Of a DNA stretch of 64,000 nucleotides, positions 8,850 to 16,425 are shown piece by piece. The position numbers and the translations under genes are program-made. Origin of the DNA: JAFGLZ01 sp964622545 (GTDB lineage: Bacteria; Planctomycetota; Phycisphaerae; UBA1845; JAFGLZ01); the NCBI GenBank assembly GCA_964622545.1, contig CAZUQM010000019.1, positions 1 through 64,000 of the forward strand. The letters run 5' to 3'. The notes below the pieces were generated by a model that saw only the letters and a list, made by a program, of their open reading frames with translations, had not been told where the DNA came from and ran no database searches. Every line of letters starts with the position of its first letter. The stretch's first letter is position 1.

Positions 8850-9485
8850 ATGAGCCATTTGTCATGGCCGAACCGGGTCACGATGGTGCGGCTGCTGCTG
8901 ATCGCCCCGTTCGTGACGGCCCTGCTGAGCATGCATGAGACGCCCGTCGCGCGATGGGTGGCCATGGGCGTGTTCTTTCTCATGGGCGTGACCGATTGGC
9001 TGGACGGGTTCCTGGCCCGGCGGTACGACAGCGAGACGCCGCTGGGCAAGTTCCTGGATCCGCTGGCCGACAAGCTCCTGATCACGTCGGCGGTCATCCT
9101 GCTCGGGCATCACGCCACATGCGTGCCGGGCAAGCCGATACCCCATGCGGTGGTGGTGGTGGCCATCGGCAAGGACCTATGGGTGCTGATCGGGTGGTTT
9201 CTGATCTACCTGACGACCGGGGAGGTCTTCATCCACCCTCGACGGGCCGGCAAGTGGTGCACGGCGCTGCAGCTGGCGATGGTGGTGGCCGTGCTGCTGT
9301 GGCCCGAGATGCGTCGGATTCACCCCGTGTTGGGATACCTTCCCGACATCTTATGGTGGTCGGCAACGGCGGCTGCGCTGTTCGCGGCCGTGGACTATTA
9401 TCGATTGGGGACGGTGCACGTGGCCGAGGCCGATCACGACACCCAGGGCGACGACGCCCGCGACGAGGAAGCCAGCATACGATGA
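8850..9485 (+). CDS. pgsA: CDP-diacylglycerol-glycerol-3-phosphate 3-phosphatidyltransferase
   Basis: PgsA makes phosphatidylglycerol phosphate from CDP-diacylglycerol and glycerol 3-phosphate in the inner membrane. The 211-residue protein has the CDP-alcohol phosphotransferase signature (DWLDGFLARRYDS then TPLGKFLDPLADK, with all four catalytic Asp residues) after a first helix that starts PNRVTMVRLLLIAPF, and several further membrane segments. The ATG at 8850 is chosen because it directly precedes the family's N-terminal PN-x-T/V-x-x-R motif and follows a promoter. An upstream in-frame start at 8703 would add 49 residues with no similarity. Its stop overlaps the ribBA start (ATGA), so the two are translationally coupled, a pairing without an obvious metabolic link. 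Confidence 0.9.
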   Translation: MSHLSWPNRVTMVRLLLIAPFVTALLSMHETPVARWVAMGVFFLMGVTDWLDGFLARRYDSETPLGKFLDPLADKLLITSAVILLGHHATCVPGKPIPHAVVVVAIGKDLWVLIGWFLIYLTTGEVFIHPRRAGKWCTALQLAMVVAVLLWPEMRRIHPVLGYLPDILWWSATAAALFAAVDYYRLGTVHVAEADHDTQGDDARDEEASIR

Positions 9486-10726
9486 CCAGTCCATTCTGCA
9501 AGATCGATGAGGCCATCAACGAGCTCCGACAGGGGCGCATGATCGTCCTGGTCGACGACGAGGATCGCGAGAACGAGGGCGACCTGGTGTGTCCGGCCTC
9601 GACCGTGACGCCCGAGCAGGTCAACTTCATGCTCAAGCATGCGCGGGGGCTGCTGTGTCTGGCCATGACGCGCGAGCGGTGCCAACAGCTGCAACTGCAC
9701 CCGCAGGCGCCGGAGAACACGGCGTCGTTGGGGACGGCGTTCACGGTGAGCGTGGACGCCCACCCGCGGTTTGGGACGTCGACGGGGGTCTCGGCATCGG
9801 ACCGGGCGACGACGATCCGCACGGCCGTGGCCGAGGATGCGCGTCCGGGCGACTTGTTGCGTCCGGGGCATATCCATCCGCTCCAGGCTCGGGACGGCGG
9901 CGTGCTGGTGCGGGCCGGTCAGACGGAGGGCTCGGTGGATTTGGCGCGGCTGGCGGGCTTGCCGCCGTCGGCGGTGCTGATCGAGATCATGAACGAGGAC
10001 GGCACGATGGCGCGCGTGCCGCAACTGAGCGAGTTCTGCCAGAAGCACAAGATCAAGATGTGCACGATTGCCGACCTGATCGAGTATCGCTTGAGCCGGG
10101 AGAATCTGATCGCGCGGATCGCCGAGTTCCCGCTGCCGACCGAGCACGGGGTGTTCCATATGGTGGCGTACGAGAGCGTCGTGGACAAGGACGCCCAGCT
10201 TGCCATGTGCTACGGCGGTGTGGGCCGTCGCGACAAGGACGGGATGGTCAAGACGTTCGACGAGCCGGTGCTGGTGCGGGTGCATTCGGAGTGTCTGTTC
10301 GGGGATGCGTTCGGGTCGCTGCGGTGCGAGTGCGGTCAGCAGTTGCAGACGGCCTTGCGTCAGATCGCCCAAGAGGGTCGTGGCGTGCTGGTGTATCTGC
10401 GGCAGGAGGGTCGTGGGATCGGGCTGGCGGCCAAGTGCAAGGCTTACGCTTTGCAGGACAAGGGCTTGGATACGATCGAGGCCAACGAGGAGTTGGGGTT
10501 CCCTGCCGACCGGCGCGATTACGGCACGGGGGCCCAGATCTTGCGAGACCTTGGCCTGCGTCAGGTCAAGATTCTGACGAACAATCCGAAGAAGATCAAC
10601 CGTCTCGAGGTGTACGGCCTGGAGGTGACCGAGCAGGTGCCGATCATCATCCCGCCCAACGAGGTGAATCGGCGGTACCTGGAGACCAAGCGGGACCGGA
10701 TGGGGCACCTTCTGGACGGGCTGTAA
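9482..10726 (+). CDS. ribBA: Bifunctional DHBP synthase / GTP cyclohydrolase II
   Basis: RibBA feeds both branches of riboflavin synthesis. The N-terminal half makes 3,4-dihydroxy-2-butanone 4-phosphate from ribulose 5-phosphate and the C-terminal half opens GTP. The N-terminal domain shows DDEDRENEGDL near residue 24, RPGHIHPL near 128, TEGSVDLARLAG and EIMNEDG. The cyclohydrolase half shows the zinc-binding C-x10-C-x-C (ECLFGDAFGSLRCECG), RQEGRGIGL, DYGTGAQIL and LTNNPKK. At 414 residues it has the usual RibBA length and no obvious missing catalytic residue. The ATG overlaps the pgsA stop by four bases. There is no room for an FMN riboswitch directly upstream, so control would have to act at the pgsA promoter. 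Confidence 0.96.
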   Translation: MTSPFCKIDEAINELRQGRMIVLVDDEDRENEGDLVCPASTVTPEQVNFMLKHARGLLCLAMTRERCQQLQLHPQAPENTASLGTAFTVSVDAHPRFGTSTGVSASDRATTIRTAVAEDARPGDLLRPGHIHPLQARDGGVLVRAGQTEGSVDLARLAGLPPSAVLIEIMNEDGTMARVPQLSEFCQKHKIKMCTIADLIEYRLSRENLIARIAEFPLPTEHGVFHMVAYESVVDKDAQLAMCYGGVGRRDKDGMVKTFDEPVLVRVHSECLFGDAFGSLRCECGQQLQTALRQIAQEGRGVLVYLRQEGRGIGLAAKCKAYALQDKGLDTIEANEELGFPADRRDYGTGAQILRDLGLRQVKILTNNPKKINRLEVYGLEVTEQVPIIIPPNEVNRRYLETKRDRMGHLLDGL

Positions 10727-10785
10727 CGGGCGATCCTCCAAAACGTTCGAACGGCTCAAGACCCTGTGAAAAACGGGTGAACACG

Positions 10786-10815
10786 TTGCTTCGCGTGGTC
10801 GGCGCGTGGTATACT
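10786..10815 (+). promoter_or_regulatory. Promoter of rpsA
   Basis: TTGCTT (10786-10791), an 18-base spacer and TATACT (10810-10815), preceded by TGG, giving an extended -10 (TGnTATACT). Transcription would begin near 10822, about 170 bases before the rpsA ATG. Confidence 0.65.
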
Positions 10816-10874
10816 CCGCGATTGTCCTGTCTGGTTGAAGCGTGGCACGGCACTACGCCCAGGTAGGTGGCAGG

Positions 10875-10942
10875 CCCGCGCGCGGGAGCTCCGATCGGTT
10901 GGCGGTCGGAGGGTGCTGATTCCGTCATTGGTGGCAGCACCC
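10875..10942 (+). promoter_or_regulatory. Structured rpsA leader RNA, candidate S1 autoregulatory site
   Basis: Three inverted repeats lie in the leader: the palindrome CCCGCGCGCGGG (10875-10886), CTCCGA/TCGGAG (10889-10894 with 10906-10911) and GGGTGCTG/CAGCACCC (10911-10918 with 10935-10942). In E. coli the rpsA leader also folds into several hairpins that S1 binds to repress its own synthesis. That this leader works in the same way is inference. The ribosome site before the ATG is only moderate (AGGGA), which would suit regulated initiation. Confidence 0.4.
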
Positions 10943-10993
10943 AGGCGAGGTGGGCCCTAGCAAGACTCAGCGCCAGCGGTATTAGGGAAGTCT

Positions 10994-12919
10994 ATGGTAG
11001 ACCAGAATTTGATCAGGCAGCTCGACGTTTCGGACGAGGCACTGGACCACGAACTGACGGCTGCCTTTGGCGAAGACGCGGTGTGGGACACGATTGCCGA
11101 GGAGATCGACCGTTCCGTCAATCAGTTCCAGCCGAACAACGTATTGACCGGTCGCATCGTGAACATGATCGGCGACGACGTGGTGGTGGACGTCGGTCTC
11201 AAGAGCGAAGGTGTCATCAGTCGCAGCGAGTTCAGCGATCCGTCGGCCATCGACGTGGGCGACGAGATCAAGGTCTGGCTCGAGACGGTCGAGAGCGACA
11301 GCGGCGTGATCGTGCTGTCGAAGCGCAAGGCCGATCGGATCCTCAACTGGCAGCGGATCATCGAGACGAGCGCCGAGGGCGACGTCGTGACGGGCAAGGT
11401 CACCCGCAAGATCAAGGGCGGTCTGCTGGTCGACATCGGGGTGCCCGTGTTCCTGCCGGCCAGTCAGGTCGACACGCGTCGTCCGCAGGACGTGGGCGAG
11501 TACATCGGGCGCGAGATCGACGCGAAGATTCTGAAGATCGACACCGACCGCCGGAACATCGTCATCAGCCGGCGCAAGCTGATCGAGGAGCAGCGCGCCG
11601 AGCAGAAGGCCAAGCTGATGGCCGAGATCGAGGTCGGCCAGGTCCGCAAGGGCGTGGTGAAGAACCTGGCCGATTTCGGGGCGTTCATCGACCTGGGGGG
11701 CATCGACGGCCTGCTGCACATCACGGACATGAGTTGGGACCGGGTGGGGCATCCGAGCGAGATGCTGAACGTGGACCAGGAGGTCGAGATCCGCATTTTG
11801 AATGTGGACAAGGAGAAGGAGAAGATCGCGCTGGGCATCAAGCAGCTCCAGGAGAACCCGTGGGAGAACCTGGAGGAGCGTTTCCCGGTCGGTTCAAAGG
11901 TTCGCGGCGAGGTCGTGAACATCATGAACTACGGGGCGTTCGTCAAGCTCGAGCCGGGCGTGGAGGGGTTGGTCCACATCAGCGAGATGTCATGGACGCG
12001 GCGGATCAATCATCCGTCGGAGATGATCAAGGTGGGCGACGAGATCGACGTCGTGGTGCTGGACATCGACAAGAACAAGCAAGAGGTCTCGCTGGGGATG
12101 AAGCAGACCGAGACGAACCCGTGGGAGCGGGTGGCCGAGAAGTACCCGCCGAACACGATCATCGAGGGTCGCGTTCGGAACCTGGCCAACTACGGGGCGT
12201 TCATCGAGATCGAGGAGGGCATCGACGGTCTGCTGCACGTATCGGACATGAGCTGGACGAAGAAGATCAGTCACCCGAACGAGCTGCTCAAGAAGGGCGA
12301 CGTGGTCAAATGCGTCGTGTTGGCGGTCGATCAGGAGAAGATGCGTGTCGCGCTGGGTCTGAAGCAGCTTCACGAGGACCCGTGGCTGCGTGCGGTTCCC
12401 GAGAAGTACCAGTCGGGCATGATCGTCAAGGGCGCGGTGACGAAGATCACGAACTTCGGCGTTTTCGTCGAGCTCGAGCAGGATCTGGAAGGACTGCTGC
12501 ACGTGTCGGAGCTGGCGGACCACAAGGTGGACGATCCGCACGACGTGCTGAAGATCGGCGACGAGGTGGAGGTGAAGATCCTGCGCGTGGATGTGAACGA
12601 GCGCAAGATCGGTCTGAGCAAGAAGCGGGCCGAGTGGGCGGCGGCATCCGAAGAGGGTGAGGAGGGCCCCCGTGCGGATACGGCCCGCAGCAAGCCGCGT
12701 CGGGGCGGGCTCGTGGGGCATGGGGATGACACGGCCATGTTCGGGGAGCCGTTGTTCATCCAACCGTCGGCGGCGGTCAAGGAGCCGACCGCGGAAAGCG
12801 AGTCTGATCAGTCGGACAAAGGCCAGGACGAAGGTTCCGACCAGGGCGAGGCCTCGGATGAGGAGCAGGCCGCTGAGGGGCAGGCGACCGAGGAGAGCCC
12901 TGAGGAGGAGACGTCCTGA
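10994..12919 (+). CDS. rpsA: 30S ribosomal protein S1 (six S1 domains)
   Basis: S1 binds mRNA leaders on the small subunit and helps start translation. The 641-residue protein has six OB-fold S1 repeats at about 50-115, 128-195, 215-285, 300-372, 388-460 and 475-548. Repeats three to six carry the RNA-binding pattern G-x-F-V/I-x-L..G-L-L/V-H-I/V-S (for example FGAFIDLGGIDGLLHIT). Repeats one and two are the diverged ribosome-docking type. The last 90 residues are very acidic and low-complexity (Glu, Asp, Ser, Gln), with a KPRRGGL motif before a short MFGEPLFIQP patch. The six-repeat layout matches proteobacterial rpsA. The window also encodes a five-repeat paralogue with the same KPRRGGL motif. 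Confidence 0.93.
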   Translation: MVDQNLIRQLDVSDEALDHELTAAFGEDAVWDTIAEEIDRSVNQFQPNNVLTGRIVNMIGDDVVVDVGLKSEGVISRSEFSDPSAIDVGDEIKVWLETVESDSGVIVLSKRKADRILNWQRIIETSAEGDVVTGKVTRKIKGGLLVDIGVPVFLPASQVDTRRPQDVGEYIGREIDAKILKIDTDRRNIVISRRKLIEEQRAEQKAKLMAEIEVGQVRKGVVKNLADFGAFIDLGGIDGLLHITDMSWDRVGHPSEMLNVDQEVEIRILNVDKEKEKIALGIKQLQENPWENLEERFPVGSKVRGEVVNIMNYGAFVKLEPGVEGLVHISEMSWTRRINHPSEMIKVGDEIDVVVLDIDKNKQEVSLGMKQTETNPWERVAEKYPPNTIIEGRVRNLANYGAFIEIEEGIDGLLHVSDMSWTKKISHPNELLKKGDVVKCVVLAVDQEKMRVALGLKQLHEDPWLRAVPEKYQSGMIVKGAVTKITNFGVFVELEQDLEGLLHVSELADHKVDDPHDVLKIGDEVEVKILRVDVNERKIGLSKKRAEWAAASEEGEEGPRADTARSKPRRGGLVGHGDDTAMFGEPLFIQPSAAVKEPTAESESDQSDKGQDEGSDQGEASDEEQAAEGQATEESPEEETS

Positions 12920-13131
12920 TCACCGGGCGTTCGGCTGCTACGGCAAGGTGGGGCTTTGAAGGCTTACCCGGGCGGTGACGGCATCGTGGGTGTTCCGCGA
13001 ACAGCGGGGCGCCCTTGAGCGAGGCCTTGTCCCCTTCTAGAGATCGAATCGACCGGGGTAGAATGTGTCCGAACGGAGCATTTCTTTCGGACATGGTCAT
13101 GGACGGAATCGCCTGACGGGCGGGACGGCAT

Positions 13132-13149
13132 AAGGAGTCATCAGCCATC
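13132..13149 (+). promoter_or_regulatory. Shine-Dalgarno site and AUC start of the sigma factor
   Basis: AAGGAG (13132-13137) is followed after nine bases by ATC, which begins the conserved sigma sequence. Upstream the frame is closed by TGA at 13114-13116, and there is no ATG, GTG, TTG or CTG between that stop and the ATC. The spacing decides the start. Confidence 0.6.
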
Positions 13150-14025
13150 GCTGTCGAATCCGGTCTCCAAGTCTATCTGAGGCAGATCAACGAGGTCGAT
13201 CTCCTGACGGCTGAGCAGGAGAAGGAGCTCGCCAAGAAGATCCGCGCCGCCGCGGAGGCCGACGAGCTCTTTGCGGCGGGCAAGATCGGTCTGAAGAAGA
13301 AGAACACCATCGAAACCGAGGCCAACAACGCTCGCGACGTCATGGTCCGCAGCAACCTCCGGTTGGTCGTGAACATCGCCAAGAACTACAACAACCGCGG
13401 GCTGCCCCTGGCGGACATCATCGAGGAGGGCAACCTCGGGCTGCTTCGGGCGGTGGAGGGGTTCGATCCGGACCAGGGCAGCCGGTTCAGCACGTACGCC
13501 TCATGGTGGATCAAGCAGGCGATCAAGCGGGCGCTGATCAACTCGGTCCAGCCGATTCATATACCGGCCTACATGGTCGAGATGATCGCCAAGTGGAAGC
13601 AGGCGTCGGTGCAGCTCGAGGAGAAGCTCGGGCGGGTGCCCACCATCGAGGAGATGGCCGAGCACATGCGGATGCCCGAGCGGAAGGTTCGGATCATCCG
13701 CCGCGCGGTCAAGGCGTTCAGCTCTCCGACGCAGGCGGGCTCGGAGGACTCGGACTTCACGCTGGGCGAGATGCTGGCCGACGACAAGACCCCGGCGCCG
13801 GAGCAGGCCCTATTCAGCGCGGCCGAGAGCGACACGATCCAGAAGCTGCTGAACCAGATCGATGAGCGGGAAGCGAAGATCCTCAGGCTGCGGTTCGGGC
13901 TCGACGATCACGAGCCGATGACGCTCAAGCAGGTCGGCGAGAAGATCGGCCTGACACGCGAGCGGGTTCGGCAGATCGAGCACGAGGCCCTGGCCAAGCT
14001 CAATGCAATCCTCAACGAAGAGTAA
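13147..14025 (+). CDS. sigA: Primary-type sigma-70 factor, apparently started at AUC
   Basis: A 292-residue group 1/2-type sigma factor. Region 1.2 (VYLRQINEVDLLTAEQEKE, residues 9-27) is followed by a short basic insert, region 2 (SNLRLVVNIAKNYNNRGLP; FDPDQGSRFSTYASWWIKQA for -10 recognition and melting), region 3 (IPAYMVEMIAKWKQA, PTIEEMAEHM) and region 4 (DEREAKILRLRFGLDDHE, LTRERVRQIEHEALAKL, the -35 helix-turn-helix). Region 1.1 is absent. The first ATG in frame is at 13342 and would remove all of region 1.2, so the start is placed at ATC 13147, preceded by AAGGAG at ideal distance. This is either a rare non-canonical start, which would keep expression low, or a sequencing error of ATG. 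Housekeeping versus RpoS-like role cannot be settled. A lipoprotein gene follows 14 bases downstream. Confidence 0.85.
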   Translation: MAVESGLQVYLRQINEVDLLTAEQEKELAKKIRAAAEADELFAAGKIGLKKKNTIETEANNARDVMVRSNLRLVVNIAKNYNNRGLPLADIIEEGNLGLLRAVEGFDPDQGSRFSTYASWWIKQAIKRALINSVQPIHIPAYMVEMIAKWKQASVQLEEKLGRVPTIEEMAEHMRMPERKVRIIRRAVKAFSSPTQAGSEDSDFTLGEMLADDKTPAPEQALFSAAESDTIQKLLNQIDEREAKILRLRFGLDDHEPMTLKQVGEKIGLTRERVRQIEHEALAKLNAILNEE

Positions 14026-14039
14026 AGGAGTACGGCGAC

Positions 14040-14504
14040 ATGATGTCCTCGAGGACGATGAAGGTTGTCTGGGTGATGGCGGTGGTTGGGACGCTGGGGA
14101 GCCTGGTCGGTTGCGGGCTGATCTCGGGTCTCCTGCCGTCGGGCGGCTCGAGCGGCGTGCCCGACGCCGTGTACATCTCGGTGTACAACTTCAGAGACGG
14201 CTCGACCACGCTCACGGCGACCATGACCTATCCGGACCGAAACGGTTCGGACACCGAGGTGTCCATCCTGCGGAGCGACGGCTCGACGACCATTCCCGGG
14301 GGTACGCGGGGCGAGGCCGCGATTCCCGTGAGTAGCCTGACGACGGTGTCGCAGTCGCCGGTGACGATGACCTTCACGTTTCCGTCCGACGGGGGCACGC
14401 AGACGACGGTCACCCTGACTCGCGGGGAACTCCAGACCAACAAGCGTATCCGGTTCGGCGTGTTCGACACGGACGCCGACTCAATCCGCTGGTTCGTGGA
14501 CTAG
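14040..14504 (+). CDS. Small exported lipoprotein, function unknown
   Basis: A 154-residue protein with a lipoprotein signal peptide: MKVVWVMAVVGTLGSL followed by the lipobox LVGC (Cys 25), then a Gly/Ser-rich linker and a beta-rich domain with many Thr, Ser and Val residues. There is no family I can name. AAAGGAG just ahead of the start and a gap of only 14 bases after the sigma factor indicate one transcript, so an envelope lipoprotein is made from the sigma operon. A short hairpin (GCGTTT/AAACGC, 14512-14527) follows the stop and could end the transcript. Confidence 0.75.
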   Translation: MMSSRTMKVVWVMAVVGTLGSLVGCGLISGLLPSGGSSGVPDAVYISVYNFRDGSTTLTATMTYPDRNGSDTEVSILRSDGSTTIPGGTRGEAAIPVSSLTTVSQSPVTMTFTFPSDGGTQTTVTLTRGELQTNKRIRFGVFDTDADSIRWFVD

Positions 14505-14625
14505 CGACACAGCGTTTCCGCAAACGCACGGGGGGCTGGCCGCGAGCCGGGGCTCCCGCCTTGGGTGTGGCGTTCGCTTCTTGGTATGGCCGGATTGGGC
14601 GGCCGTGCCGGTCCGTCTTCGGAGA

Positions 14626-15507
14626 TCAGCTCTTGCCGAACACGATGCCCGCGTAGCCGACGGACATGGTGGCGGCCTCTTCCATGAATCGCGTGGCGAC
14701 CTCGTAGCTGGTCGTGTGCTCGAGGACCTTGGCCTCGGTGGCACCGAGGTGCTTGCAGGCGGCGATGGTGGCGACGATGGCCCCGGCCCCGCACGCACTG
14801 CGGTTGGCGGCTGCGTCGGCGAAGGCGACCTCGGGATCCATGCTTGCGATGGCGTCGATGAGGCGTTGGTCGTTGACGTCCTTGGCCCAGGCCAGGGCCT
14901 CGGCGCCGACGCCTTCAGGCGCGAAGCCGTAATTCTCTCCGTAGTGGGTCAGATCGGTCGATCCCACGATGACGACATTGGCCTTGGTGGCCTCGACGGC
15001 GCGGGCTACGTCCAGTCCGACGTCGACGGCCTGGCGCGCGGGGGCCACCACGATGGGCAGGATCTTCGCGTCGGGCCAGGCGTTCTGGATGAACGGGATC
15101 TGCACCTCGAGGGAGTGTTCCTGGTTGTGGGCGTAGGGGTCCTCGCGGATGGTTTGCGTATTGGCGGCGATGTGGGCGGCGAGGCCCTCGTCGATGTCGG
15201 CCGGGCCCATCGGGCTGACCCAGCGTCCGCTCCCGAACATGCCGGCGGATCGGGTCGAGCGGTGGTGATCGGCGCCGAATAAGACCACGGTGTCGGGAGT
15301 ACCGCGAGCGGCGAGAGCTGCGAAGACATGACCGGCCGTCGGTCCGCTGAACGCCCAGCCTGCATGGGGCACGATGCCGCCAAGCAGGGCAGCGGGCAGG
15401 GCGTCGACGTCGACCTGCTCGGGCTGACATGCGGCCACCTGCTCGGCGCAGTCCTCTGGTGTGTCGGGGTAGAATCTTCCTGCGACGATCGGGTCGCGTA
15501 CGATCAT
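14626..15507 (-). CDS. amrB: Memo-family protein (AmmeMemoRadiSam system protein B)
   Basis: A 293-residue protein of the Memo/AmrB family. It is recognisable by VRDPIVAGRFYP at the N-terminus, PHAGWAFSGPTAGHVFAAL, VLFGADHHR, the metal-site region NQEHSLEVQIPFIQ, and STDLTHYGENYGF. The fold resembles extradiol dioxygenases with conserved His residues, and human Memo1 binds iron or copper. The bacterial role, often beside AMMECR1 and a radical-SAM protein, is not established. Neither partner is adjacent here. The start at 15507 follows AAGGGAG by eight bases; the upstream in-frame ATG at 15597 adds a non-conserved stretch. Convergent with the lipoprotein gene. Confidence 0.88.
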   Translation of the reverse strand: MIVRDPIVAGRFYPDTPEDCAEQVAACQPEQVDVDALPAALLGGIVPHAGWAFSGPTAGHVFAALAARGTPDTVVLFGADHHRSTRSAGMFGSGRWVSPMGPADIDEGLAAHIAANTQTIREDPYAHNQEHSLEVQIPFIQNAWPDAKILPIVVAPARQAVDVGLDVARAVEATKANVVIVGSTDLTHYGENYGFAPEGVGAEALAWAKDVNDQRLIDAIASMDPEVAFADAAANRSACGAGAIVATIAACKHLGATEAKVLEHTTSYEVATRFMEEAATMSVGYAGIVFGKS

Positions 15508-16035
15508 GAGAGCAACTCCCTTTGGAATAAGACCGCCATCGGGATAGGGCCTTGCCTGTCTTCCGTGATTGTAGCGGTTAACGCAGCATGCCATCAACGG
15601 CCTTGCCCCAGGTATGATGGGCTACCCGCCGCGGAGATTCGCGGAACCTTAAGCAAATCTGAATGTAAGGGTAGCGAGATTTGGCTTGACAAAACTTGAC
15701 ACTTGCCAGAGAATTGTAAGGGACGTGAGGAGAGGAAGAGGATTCCCTCTCGAGCGGCATATCTTGTTGGTGGCTGGGGCCCAGGGCCTCAGAGGGGAAG
15801 AGCGGATGATGAGGGCGAGTCGAAGTCCCGTCTGCAGCGAAATGGTTGCTCATGTGAGGCTGCCCGTGCCGGCAAGGCGCTCCTGAAGGGGGCAAGCGGT
15901 GTTCGTGCGCCCCACCAGGTTGCAGGCGCGTTCGGACACGGCGGTAGCAATGAGATGCATTTCGAGGGTTGTCGGGTGTCCTGTGGAGGACACGGCGGCC
16001 TTCTTTGGAGACCCGTGTTGAGGAGGAGCTGCGTT
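15508..16035. other. Long intergenic region, probable promoter and leader of a small secreted peptide gene
   Basis: About 530 bases with no convincing protein gene. The 15640-15720 part is AT-richer and holds tandem TTGACA boxes, described separately. From there to 16035 I see only open frames without a good ribosome site, so this is likely an untranslated leader or a small RNA. Confidence 0.4.
15686..15714 (+). promoter_or_regulatory. Promoter with tandem -35 boxes
   Basis: TTGACA occurs at 15686-15691 and again at 15696-15701. From the first, a 17-base spacer leads to GAGAAT (15709-15714). The exact TTGACA in an AT-rich patch is convincing; the -10 is weaker. Confidence 0.45.
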
Positions 16036-16197
16036 ATGTTGAAGAAGCTTGCTGCGATGTCGATGGGTGTTGCTGCTGTGACGCTGCCGGGTGGTTGCGA
16101 GGATCCGACCGCGATCTGTGACTACCTCGACGTGATCGGCCCGTATCTCCCGGCCGAGGTTCTGGATGCGCTCGAGCTGGTCTGCAGCTTCGCGTAA
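16036..16197 (+). CDS. Small secreted peptide with signal sequence (53 aa)
   Basis: AGGAGGAG at 16021-16028, seven bases before the ATG, is one of the strongest ribosome sites in the window. The peptide starts MLKKLAAMSMGVAAVTLPGGC, a signal-peptide-like stretch with two lysines, a hydrophobic core and a near-lipobox ending in Cys 21. It is followed by only 32 residues with two further Cys (CDY, LVCSFA end). It could be a tiny lipoprotein, or a secreted peptide held by a disulphide. No family is recognised. A strong terminator lies 140 bases downstream and a probable promoter 320 bases upstream, so it is likely a stand-alone unit. Confidence 0.6.
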   Translation: MLKKLAAMSMGVAAVTLPGGCEDPTAICDYLDVIGPYLPAEVLDALELVCSFA

Positions 16198-16339
16198 TCG
16201 AAGCTCACTTGCAGTGACGACCCGCCCTGCTGATGTTGCGGGCGCCGTAGTCCTCCACGAGCCGAATGGACTCATCGTCTAGTTTCGGATGGGGAGGGAG
16301 GCTAAGGCGCTGCTCATGGCAGGGGCAGAACGAAAAGGG

Positions 16340-16376
16340 CCCCCTTGCACGTCCTCATGAGGTGCAAGGGGGTTTG
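16340..16376. terminator. Rho-independent terminator, usable from both sides
   Basis: A perfect 11-bp stem (CCCCCTTGCAC at 16340-16350 with GTGCAAGGGGG at 16362-16372) is followed by TTTGT on the plus strand and, read on the minus strand, by CCCTTTT. It lies between the small peptide gene (plus) and the large exported protein gene (minus), which converge. Confidence 0.8.
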
Positions 16377-16425
16377 TCATGTCTGGGGGTCTCGGTTCCT
16401 GAGGCGGTGCTCATGCCCTCGGAGA

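Noticed and set aside
8954..9481. An extended frame that would add 176 residues to the N-terminus of RibBA
   Set aside because: It lies inside pgsA in another frame; the RibBA family start is at 9482 with an ATGA overlap.
9420..9482. FMN riboswitch upstream of ribBA
   Set aside because: There is no intergenic space; ribBA overlaps pgsA by four bases and the coding sequence shows no RFN-type pairing.
13093..13116. A 7-residue leader peptide (MVMDGIA) just before the sigma gene
   Set aside because: Short enough to arise by chance, and it has no strong ribosome site. It is in the sigma frame but closed by TGA, so it could only matter by readthrough.
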